From Pterobdella sp. o SKG-2022 (taxonomy: Eukaryota; Annelida; Clitellata; Hirudinida; Piscicolidae), in contig OZ038321.1 in the NCBI GenBank assembly GCA_964035795.1, forward strand, positions 14,067,971-14,131,970: DNA of 64,000 nucleotides, given 5' to 3'. Shown one piece after another: positions 25,301 through 36,678 of this stretch. The first letter of the stretch is position 1. Every line of letters starts with the position of its first letter. The position numbers and the translations under genes were made by a program. The notes below the pieces were generated by a model. It was not told the DNA's origin. It saw only the letters and a list, made by a program, of their open reading frames with translations, and ran no database searches.

Positions 25301-28300
25301 GGTTTGAAATATGGTTTTAGAAACAAGCTTGTTGAGAATCAACTGTTTAGAACATCTCAATGAGCTACAGAGATATGAATGTTTTTAAAAATAATGCATT
25401 GATTTTGAAACAAATTCATAACATTTATAACATAAAAACATTTGAAAAATGCCATCAATTAAATTAATGGGGAAGTATGGCTTGACTGAAACGAACCTCA
25501 ATAACTAATTGTAGGTTTTAAATTATTTGAACTCAACCTCATGATAAATTAGAAATAGGTCCAAATGCGCTTTAGTTCTTTCTAAATGATCATATGAAAA
25601 ATGAGACAGGAGTTCGAAAAGAAATTAGCATTCAAATATTTTGATAAAAGAAAACCAAAGTTCACTTATAAAGTTTCACAAAATTTTTTATTTGATCTTT
25701 TTAGTGAAATATTATTGAATGAAAACAATAAATGTAATAAATAGCCTAAAAACGTATTTTATCCATCTTTTATTGAACGTATGTGATTATTGATGGTTTG
25801 GGTGACTATGTGGGTTGTTTATTGAAACACCAAACACCATATCAACATGATTCACGAAGATTATTTATTAGAAGAAATTTAACGCAGTCGATCATCAAAA
25901 TTTTTGAAAGATTTTCTTTTTATTATATATAAGGTCATTTTGAAGTTACTATAAAGTTCTCCGGTTACTGTTTCATTTCCGTAAACAAAGATTTTAATTA
26001 ATTTTAAATTAGAAAATTTGTCCGTTTTTAAAAACTGAAAATTCTATTTGAAGTTATTTTGAAACTATTTAGTAATTTAATTAATCTTTTAGATGTGATA
26101 CTGAGATAATGTCAATCAACAAAATAGAATTAAAAAATATAAATTAAATTAATCTATCGATATAATCCTAACTTGAAATCGCAACAAAAAAATCAATAAA
26201 ACATATTGAAAGCTAAATGAATGATAAGGAAATATTTTTAATTAACGAAACTGAAATAAAGGATTGTACAGTGAATGACTATAGAAAGACAATGCACCAA
26301 GAAAATAAAAAGAAGGGTGGATGGAAGGTGAGTAATGGCAGGATGAGTGAAAGGCCGCTTAGCAGTTTAAACTCAGTATTGAAATAGTTAACGAGTGCGC
26401 AGATCAAAGTGAAATAATAAACAAAGTTTAAAATTTTCTTTTAAAGTTTGTGATACTTTTTAAAATTTAATTTTAACTAGAAATTGAATTAAATTCGTAC
26501 TTGAAGTTGAACGGCAAATGACAACCATCGAAGGCATTGAATACATATCAAACACGCACACCAACACAAACGGTGTAGCTTATCTGTTTTAATGAAACTT
26601 ACTACTTCAACTTTCTACTATGACTCATCTTTATGTCTTGGGGCTCTATCATTATTCTATATATACCGGTCACTACTTTTATTGGCGTTTCATTTGGTGA
26701 ACTAGTACTGAAATTTAAGACTACACAAATAAATAATTTGTCATAAAACTTTTAAAGAACTTGTTATAAAGAAATATAAAAAAATGTTTGAGAAAATCAT
26801 TAAAAATTTGTAATAAGATATTTCAAAATGACTTCAAAAATTATCTTTTAATCAAATGAGAGTGACTGAAATAATTATCGGAGTCTGCCAGTCCTAATTT
26901 ATACTTCACCCATTGCTTCGATGTGTGAATAATTAGGCACAAATGCTTAAAAACAAATTTAACGAGTGTAAAATTTCTAGAGTTTCTAATTTATTTCTCG
27001 TTATTTAGAAAAAATTTGTTTTTTATGGCTTTTTGGCACTAAACAGAAATATATTAAATTATGCCTGGGGCTATAACCCTTTTGATAACCTCGCAATTAA
27101 ACATTATTAATCCTATCTTTGAATGCCATATTGAAGTTTTTCAAATTAGGTTTCAAAATAAAGTCTTACAGCATCATTAATCTTTTACTGCCTTTCTAGT
27201 GAGGCCGTTGCAAGTAGAGCCGAAAGAAGGTCGGCAGCTATGTGTGGTGTGTTCAGATATTGGCAATGGAGTTCACTTTGGTGCTATGACTTGTGAAGGA
27301 TGCAAGGTTTGCACCTTTTGCACTTTGTTAATGGTTATTTAGTCTTTTATAGATGGGTTTTTTGCATGAACCTCAACGTTTGTTAGACATTTTTAAATAT
27401 AAAGAACCAATTTTTTTACTTATTATGTATACATTTGGTGTCAATCAATTAGTTTCAGATTTAAATATTGAATGCTAATGTTGAAAACCTTCAGAAGTTC
27501 TTCAGAAGAGGCTTAAATGAACACACATCTTACGTGTGCAAGTACGAGAAAAACTGCCTCATCAACCCTCAAACCAGGAATGCTTGCAGATTTTGCAGAT
27601 ATAACAAATGTAAAAAACTTGGGATGTCTAGAGAAGGTTTGTACATGTTTACTTACGAAGAGATAATATTTTGATTAAAAGTAGATTGATAATTGAAATT
27701 TATTTTAAATCTATACGAAATAATTAAAACACTATGATTTATGATTAAATATGAAAAATTTTGGAATTCCCACAGCAATTCAAATGGGACGACCATCGAA
27801 AGTGTTGCACCACCAACATCGACAATTGAAAAAGATTGAAACGATGGAGTGCGATCTTTCCACTGCCCTCGACTTAACAACTACCTCTAAATCGCTCAAC
27901 TACCAAACTGATAACACTTCAAACCCAATCTTAAATAATACCGTTGCTAATATCATTAACAATCGAAACGATGATAAAATGTCTAAAACCAATTCTAGAT
28001 TCAATATTAAAGGGTTTAATAATAATTATAACAACAATAAATCTGAAGAGCTTTCTTCTGAAAAAAATATAAAACAAGAGTGTGACAAAGCAAATAACTT
28101 CGTCATCAATAGTTTTACCAGCGCTCCTAATAACACCATGAATGCTGCAAACATTGATTTGCAAAATACAAATATAAAACAGAAATCCCCTGTTAGATCA
28201 AACATCACAGAAGACGGAGAGTCTCAAATTAAAAAGAACATGTTAATTTATACTCGTTCGTCTGATCTAAACAACAACTTTACCTCAAATCCTACTAGTT

Positions 28301-31300
28301 TTATTGCATTCTCAAAAACACCCCACAATGATAAAAGCTTCACACCTCAAACTTCTGAAACTGATATGAATCATAACTTAAAAAATTCTATTCTCCAAAC
28401 TTCACAATCTTCTCCAACTGAAGAGTCTAAAATGCAAGATAGTCATTCTGATTCTACTGTATCTTCTTCTACACCAACCGACAGCCAAATGCAAACTGAT
28501 GAGCCAATAAGGTCTTTCCAAAATGATTCACAAACTTCCAGCCACGATATTCTTTTGACACCTACAACTAGTGGTATTCTCACAAATCCTCAAGGAACAT
28601 CTGTTGAATATTCTAACCCAGGGTCTATAGATAAATTTAAGAAATTTGTGGCTGAAGGCTACCGACAAAAGAAAAAGATAGATGATGATGATTTGAAACC
28701 AGTAACCGAAAGTCGAACCAAAGTGACTAGGCAGTCATGCTCATCTCCCAGCGTCACCTCGTCTGAAGACAACTATTCCCTTGAGAACAAGCAAGTGGTC
28801 GTAGCATCTTCAACACAGTTCCTCATGCAAGTGTTGGGTGAGCACTCCGTTTTTATTATCAACACTTAAAAAAAATTTTTAACTTAAAAAAATTAATGTG
28901 TTTTTTTAGTTTTGTTTCATTTTTGTATCTTTTTTCAATGTTTCCTATAAATTTTCATTACTAAAACAAATATTTGCCAGCCAATTTTTTCAAATATCTG
29001 TGCACTTAGTTTTGTGTAAAGAAACTGCTTCTAAAAAAGATAATATCGTTTTCGAAAAATTTATTTTTCGAAATAAAATTTAATTATTTTCTCTATAGGA
29101 CAGTAATGGTTTTCTTTAAATATTTGACTGCACAGCTCACGAATAAAATGTAACAAAGTTGAAACTAAAAAAAACTTGAGCTTTCCTGAAATTTGAATAA
29201 TTTATATTTAATGAAATTTTTAGTTTTATATATAATAATTATTATTCCTTCCGAAATTATTATTATTTTACTTTCTATTATTACCATACCAGTATATTAA
29301 TAGAATGAATTGAATTGTGTGTTTTGGCCCACATAAGCCTGACCCGATTCTTGCTGCATTGTTAGAAAGATGTGTGTTTTGTGCTTATACTCTTCCATAT
29401 ACATTTTAATTTCAAATTTGTACAATTCCAATATAACTTCATAAAATTTTTTTTATATATTTTTTTGAAATTTTCCTAATGTGTGATTCCGTTTCATCAT
29501 TTTATTATAGTCAGCATCTTTCCCTTTTCTAAGGGGTCACTGACTTTTTTCCATGACCTAACCCTCTCCCTCCATTTCACCCTGTCATAGCCATCTTTAA
29601 GAACTAATCCAAGCCCACGAAAAAGGTCTTCCATCATCCCTTTCCAGGTTAACCTTGGCCTTCCCCTTCCTCTACTACCTACAACCTCAAACCTCCACGC
29701 CTGTTTGACACAGTCGTCATCCTCTTTCCTTACTACATGACCCGGCCATCTCAAACTCTCTTGCCTCACCACTTCAACGATCGTACTATCCAACCCCAAT
29801 CTAACCATCAACTTCTTTGTACTCACGCCATCAGCTAGCTGCACACCACATATCATTCTAAGCATCCGTTTTTCTGCTCTTCTCAAAATACTTTCTTCAA
29901 CGGATCTTACTACCCAGGTTTCCGAGCCATATGTCATGACAGGCCTCACACATGTCCTATAAATTTGTCCTTTAATATTCCATGTGTGTCTTTTGCCACA
30001 TAACATAGAAGACACACTGTCATTTCGTTTGGAGAAATAATCTCTCACAGAACTACTTGATGTTCTTTGTTGATAATTTAATCTCGCAACAATATTTCTC
30101 TCATATACATTAGCGAATAAAAGCTGCCGGATTTTATCAAAAAATAATTCAGAAAATTATAAATAATTATTTTTTCGATGAGCATAATAGCGAAATTTGT
30201 ATACAATTTCGTGTCAAAAAAGAGCTGATTTTATTAAAATAATTTATTTTAAATCATTCCGGTAATTCAAAAACCAACAAAGAGTGAATGATAAATAGAT
30301 GAATCAGTAACCTTTTGAGAATTTTAAATCATTTATATCGTAAAATCTTATCTAAGCACCATGAACGGGTTTGTAGAAACTTTGATTAATCAGTAATAAA
30401 TATTTCAAATATCGCTTGAAATATTCCTTTCTGTATGAGCTCTGACTAATTTTTCACTAAACTTCAAATATTACTCAAAAAATAACTAAAGATTCATTAA
30501 AAATTTCTCATTCAGTGCGCTTTGACTGAAACGATCAGATTAATTTTACACAATTAATCCCAAGTTTTCATGAAAGTTGATACAACCTCAACACCAGTAA
30601 ACACCATTCAACAGAACACAAGATAATGCAGTCTTTAGAAATAAGTGAAAAGTATTGGCTGGCTCCATTCCCTCACGACGACAACCTTATGTTTTCCGAT
30701 GCTCGACACTGGGACATCATCAACCACATCTTCCCGAACTACGATCGCTTTGTGCAAATGAGCGAGAAAATTAATAGGTCTTTGAACAATGAATTTGAGG
30801 TGAGCTTTCCTTTTTGTATCGTATCGTTTATATTATGTCTAAATTTCAATTTTAATTTTACTTCGATAATGCGATCATCAATTATTGAAATTTATTCAAC
30901 GATTTTTATACTTTTCGATAAGTATGTCTTATTAAAAAATGCTATTTATGAAGAACAGCGTTTTAAGATTTAAAGTTTTCTGATGTAAAAATAAATTTGA
31001 ATTAATATAAGCAAGAGCTCAAATAATTATCCTATGATAACACTTCAGTTTGAAAAATAAAAATTTGCAATAGGTTTTTTAAAACTGAAAACTTAAAATA
31101 TTGTTCAAGACAAAAGAAAAAATTCTAAAATAAAAACTAGAATGGGGTTTTTTAAAAGAACCTCAAGGCAAAATAACGATTTTTGTTTTCAGTGTTTCAA
31201 ATTAAACTGATAAAAATGTTCAAAACTCCAATTTCAACAAATTTTAAAAATAATTTCAATTTGCAATCACTCATAAATATGAAATATTATATTTTACGCA

Positions 31301-34300
31301 AATCTTAAGTCAGTTCGTGAAAATTATACATCGTAAAATAACCACAACATATAACTAAATCAACATTTTTACCTGCTTATTTTTAACGGTTATTTTTATC
31401 CATAAAAATGGCATTGAGCAAGGAAAACATATTGATTCTACCATATATCCTTGACACATTAATAGGACCGTTCTTGTTTCCTTCATTTTATTTCGTATAT
31501 ATAGGCACATTTTAAAAATAAACTATAAATAAATCTTGAAAATAACGTCATTTGAACGCGTGTTTTAAAAATTTATTTGATAGTGTCGATTTTTTTAACG
31601 TCACATTATATAAAAGTTTGTTTGCCTAAAGTTTCACCTTTTATATACGTGGTTTGAATTTTTAAAAATTATAGCTAATAGAAAAACCTTTCACGAAACC
31701 ACAAAAATAGCTTCAAAAATATATTAAAAGCACTATATTTTTTATATTTTTCACTGGTTTTAAGATTTTTTTATCGACTTAATTATCCTGAATATTTTTG
31801 TTGTTTTTTGTTGTTTATCCTGAATATTGAATAATTTTCACAAACACTATTAATGATGTTACTTTTTTCACTATTGAGATGTATTGTTGATTTGAACAGC
31901 TCAAGTTTTCATTGTGAACTCATTCACGACCGCCAAATAACATTGATTGCTTATATCTAAGCTCTGCTTAATCAATATATATAATAGTTTTCATTAAAAC
32001 CTTAGATATCATCATTGAAATTTTTTCAATAAAATCTGATAAAAATATCAAAAACCTGATTGTTATGAGCTTTATAACCTTGAAAGGGCGATAACAACTT
32101 AGAAGCAGGGACGAGAAGCTTCTATGTTAAAGGACGTTCTTGTGAAAGGATAAGTGATATGAGTGAAGTGCCTTTTAAATCTCAAGTTAAAATGTTTCGG
32201 CCAATTTCAACAATGATTATCTGTGTACTAATAATGATTTGGGGCACGTAAAAAGAATTGATTTTGTATTGTGTACTTCATTAAGTATCGTAACATAAAA
32301 CTTATTGTATAATTTTTGAATATCAAGATATTTTAACCTTATGACGTATGATTCATCGTCGCTTAATTAGGGGACAACTTTTTTCAGTTTGGATGATCCG
32401 GCAAAATTTAATTACAATCATTATTTCAGTATAAATGGTTTTAAAACTAATTAACTTGATATCGGAACAGAATTGGAGACAGGAGAAAGAAAAAAGTAAT
32501 GAGATGACGGTGGAGCTGCTTTCAGAATGGATAAAAAATAAAGTCATACCTGCTTTTACTGTCGTATCTGTGACTTATTGTAAAAAAGTTCCAGGTGAAT
32601 ATTATTCATTCAGTCGTGCTTTCGATATCACTCATGTTAATGAATCTTCAGTAGACTAATAACCCACATTCACCAAGAATCGAGAATATAATATATAAGC
32701 ATTAAATAATCTTTGAAATAAACTAGAATTTCATAATACTCATCAGGTTTCAGCACGTTTGACACATGCGATCAAGTGAAAATCATCAAATTCGGACAGT
32801 CTCCTTCGAGAATGTTGGCTGCTGTGCTGCATTGGTTCGAGCCTGCCACCAAGAACTTCAAACATTTTCTGTCATGGCGGGATCACGTGCCAGGTTTAAA
32901 CTCTTAGGAGATGAAACTAAATAGAATTTTAAAAAATTTTCATTTTGAAATTGAAAGTTTTGAAGTATGTTGAAGTTTAAAATATCTTTTCACTACACGA
33001 GAAGGCTCTTATTCATTTTATTCTGTTACTAATCCTTTTAAATTGTCTTCAAAACAGTTGTTCTACTTTTGCCATAATTAGTTTGCTTATTTTTAACTAA
33101 AACCGAACAAAATAGTCTAAAAAGAATTAAAACCGTTCAAACTAAGAAGCTTAAATTTTTTTTTCAAATATAGCCTAAAGGATGATTTAACGATTACACA
33201 GGTATGAACGACAGGTTCAAGCAGTCATTGATCAAATTCGCCCTCAAGATGCAGGAGTTACATCTCGACCCAATCGAAGCTGCCCTCCTCAACTCACTCA
33301 TCATTGTCTCCACCGGTTTGAGTCAACCAATATTAACGAAATTATAATCTCATCAAATAACAGTTTTTTTTTATCTTAGCTGCTTTTAAACTTGTAAATA
33401 AATAATTATGTTTGAATCACTTGAATAAAAGATAGTTGATTTGAAAAAGTTGCTTTAAAATTATTTCAAATGTTTTTGATAAAATAAATTTCAAAGCTTT
33501 TTAGCTTTGAAAAAATCTTCACACCGAACTAATTACTTTTCAAATAATTTTTTTTCTATAAATGAATTTTTTATTCTTTTCAAACTTTCAAAAAACTTAT
33601 TATAAATCGGGAAATAGTATATATAACTTTTATTCAGTCCAAAACGTTTATATTTATGAAACTCCCTATTATCTAGTAAGACCTTGAATGAATTAACTCA
33701 TATTAAGACTAGTCGTTAATTGTTTTTGATTAAAGACAAGGTTATTCCCGCTAAGCACTTCAGAATTATTTTTAAACAATGCCTTTTTTACTATCAATAG
33801 ACTTAGCCATTTCAAATTTATTTGTATCATTTGTACCTATTTTAAGGCATTTTTGATAAAAATATGTATCTAAAAAAATGGTTCTTTTCTGGAAGAAAGA
33901 CTTTTTAAGAGATACAAATAATGACCTGATTCATTTTATTTCAAAATAGTAGCAGTAATAGTTAATTGTTATAATGATTGTTTTAATTTTAAACTTCATA
34001 AAATTTTATGCTTTTATTTTTATTATATGATATATTTTAAACACAAGATTTTTGTCTTAATTATCAGATTATATAGCAAAAAAAAAATTTTTTTTTAATT
34101 TAAAAGCAAAAACTTTAAAAATCCCTTTAATTTCCTCAAGTAATTAAATACTTTGATGTGTAGATTTTTTTACAATAAAATTTAATTTATTTTTTTTATA
34201 TTTAAATATTTTTATTGTATATAAAATTCACTTTATGGAACCTTAATATTTAAACAGATTATGCAGACTTGAGTAATACTAAAGTGATAGAAACCCTAAG

Positions 34301-35056
34301 ATGTCAGATCATATCAACTTTCAGGGCCTATACCACAGGTTTATTATAATTTTATCCATCTTTTATTAGTGTTAGCAATTAGTTCCTGAGCGTGACGTTT
34401 AACTGCACCGAACTTAGCGTCTCTAAATTAAGGCTGCTTTCCTGTTATAACTTGGATGCCAGTAGACTCCGGTAGCAGGTATCGACAAATTGATATTTTG
34501 GTATTGCTATCGTTTGGCTTGGCCGATGATTCTTTTTTTTATCGACAACGGCAATGCAAACTGCCAAGTTGGAGATTCGATAATTTCTAGTTTGATGTTA
34601 GCTTGGACTGGCAGTCTAAAAATTTATCTCAAATAAAGGCCTATTTTATAAATTAATCTATAATAGTATCAATTAGCTAGGCCGACTGCTGTCAACCCCA
34701 GTTACTGGGAAATGTAAAGCAGTATAGTCTGATTTGATTCATTATACTTTATTTCAAAAATATTTATTAAAAATATTTTAGCTCGTTAATGCCATTTAAA
34801 AATTAAGAAACTTACAATTACTTAAAAATGTTCAAAGTACATGAAACAATGAAAATCTGAAATATTTTTATAATTTGATCGATAATTTCTTTATTTTTCA
34901 GCAAAGTATGGAATGCCAAATGACCGCCTGGAGAAGCTGTTCCAAAACATTCCAGAGCTCCGAAAGCTAGGTTTGCTGCATAATGAGATGACTAACACCA
35001 AAACCATGATGGCGGAAGAATTTGGAGATAGACTTTTAATGTTGCTCAATCTTTAA
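22396..35056 (+). CDS. nuclear receptor with two tandem DNA-binding domains (2DBD-NR)
   Basis: Eleven exons: 22396-22998, 25121-25262, 27200-27306, 27495-27636, 27776-28837, 30615-30799, 32471-32594, 32747-32893, 33202-33315, 34258-34338 and 34902-35056. All junctions are GT-AG with consistent phase; 953 residues. A Ser/Thr-rich N-terminus (1-175) precedes DBD1 (C180-M245; zinc Cys 180, 183, 197, 200, 216, 222, 232, 235). A ~17-residue linker leads to DBD2 (C263-~M328; Cys 263, 266, 280, 283, 299, 305, 315, 318) with a C-terminal extension IQMGRPSK. A ~350-residue Asn/Ser-rich hinge follows, then a ligand-binding domain (~690-953) with the signature region VPGFSTFDTCDQVKIIKFG and a helix 10-like stretch DRLEKLFQNIPELRKLG. 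P-boxes are CVPCK-T in DBD1 and CEGCK-K in DBD2. It should act in the nucleus as a ligand- or constitutively regulated transcription factor. ATG 22396 is the first in-frame Met; an in-frame stop lies just upstream, but a splice acceptor at 22382-22383 means an upstream coding exon is possible. Confidence 0.93.
29497..30060 (-). mobile_element. 5'-truncated non-LTR retrotransposon (copy A) in receptor intron 5
   Basis: The minus-strand frame 30048-29497 gives ~183 uninterrupted residues of an RT C-terminal region: TYGSETWVVRSVEESILRR, then MLRMICGVQLADGVS, then SLRWPGHVVR, and a Gly/Arg-rich GSRGRGRPRLTW block. The endonuclease and the RT catalytic core are missing, so it is a typical 5'-truncated LINE insertion. 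It lies antisense inside the 28838-30614 intron of the nuclear receptor gene. The frame is still open, so the insertion looks fairly young. Its 3' end resembles those at ~37480 and ~54265. Confidence 0.85.
34380..34740. repeat. GC-richer unassigned island in the last receptor intron
   Basis: Inside the intron 34339-34901 there is a segment clearly less AT-rich than the rest, with repeated short words such as cggtagcaggtatcgac and tatcgacaacggcaatgc, and partial inverted repeats (ggcagtttgc/gcaaactgcc type). It does not read as coding on either strand. It may be a decayed short transposable element; no family recognised. Confidence 0.3.
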
Positions 35057-36678
35057 TGAAACTGTATGGAGGAATGATTCAAAATTAATCAAATTTGAGC
35101 AGTTGATTTATTTATTTTTTAAATACTGAATATTTTGAAGAGATTTTGTTTCAAACTTTAAACAAACTCTTCTTTCGTTTTGATGTTTCAAAAATTATTT
35201 TAACTTTCATCGATTTTCAAGTTTCTTCTGACTTAAATTTTTTTAAATTTTGCTTTTAAAATTTTTTGTTTAGTTTAATTCTCGTTTACCATTTTGTCTG
35301 TTCGATGTAATTGGACGGTATTTGTGCGATGAAGTTCTTGTCAAAATTCCTTGGTCATTTTCTCTAATACAAATTTTAATAAATTCATAATAATATTTAT
35401 TTTTTTTTATTTTACTTTAAACAAGTTTTGGGGTTTTGATAAAATCGCAATAAACTTATAGCTATTCACTCATCGGACAAACCAAACGTGCCTAGATATA
35501 AATAATTATAATGCACTTTCAGGTCTTCAGCTAATTTTATCCTTTTGACTACGACATTTTAAAGGTGATTAAAGTATTTTAAATGCATTATACCATAGTA
35601 AAAGCAAACTTATTCTTATTTTCAAAATCTTTTGCGCAATAGAGTAAAGTGTATATATTATTTATTTTACTGTATATAATTATTAAATATTTTTTTAAAC
35701 TTCATGCTATACTTTTGAATATTAATTCCAAAAGCGCTACACATTTATGTGAAAACTTAAACTCGTTTTGTATTTTATTCTTATAAGCGCGGTGAGCTAA
35801 GGATAAAACAAAACTATCTGGTTCACTCATAATATGTACCTTTTAAATTATTGTCTTTTTCAAATTAATTTATGAAATATTCTTTAATGCTGAATTCGGC
35901 AGTTTTCTACTTCTTAGTCTGAAATATCACAAATTCTGCATTTCTTAATGTATTTGAACCGTTCATTCATCAAATATTTTGGAAATTTTTAATTTAATTG
36001 CAACTATTTATTTTTAATTTTCACTTGTAAAACACCAGTTTAGTATTTTCCATTTTTTAAAATTTTAAATGAAGCCTAGAACCCAGTTGGAAAAATAAAT
36101 AGTCACCATGAAAACGATTTTGTCAAGCACAGACTCTAGCTTCACTGGGTTAAAACATTCCTTAACTATTCTTCGATAGCTGGTGTAAATTTTTGGGTCC
36201 TTTCGGACCATCGTATGCAAATTACCCTTGGCTTATCCTTTGTTTCGCGGGTTGTCGAATTTATATTTTCTTATAAAAAGCTGTTCTTCTGTTAGAACAA
36301 TTTCATCGTTTTTTACATTTCTAAGACGGTTTTTAATTAATGCTATTGTTTACTTTGGTATTCTTAATTTCAAGACTTTTAGTATTACCTAATTTAAAAA
36401 TTTTGAAGCTACTATGATATTTGAACTGTTAATAAATTATTCAAATATTTAATTATTAAATGGTGAATGGCATAAAAACACAACAAATTTTACCCTCAAA
36501 ACAAAATTCTAATGTTTAAATGAAGCCACTTGATTTGGTCATGAAAAAACATTTTAACAAAAAAATTTCAAAACCTATTAACGAAAATTTTCATTTTATT
36601 TCAAAACATAATTATTTACACTTATAATTAATTATGTAAAAAAATCATAGATTATAATCAAATATAAGAAGTAAGGAG
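35057..36678. other. 3' UTR of receptor and tail-to-tail intergenic region
   Basis: A poly(A) signal AATAAA at 35378-35383 lies ~320 bp after the receptor stop. On the opposite strand, AATAAA (tttatt at 36595-36600) lies ~80 bp beyond the CBX stop codon. Between them the sequence is AT-rich with no coding signal. Around 36130-36300 the composition is more balanced, including a small hairpin ggtcc-tttc-ggacc. Confidence 0.55.
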
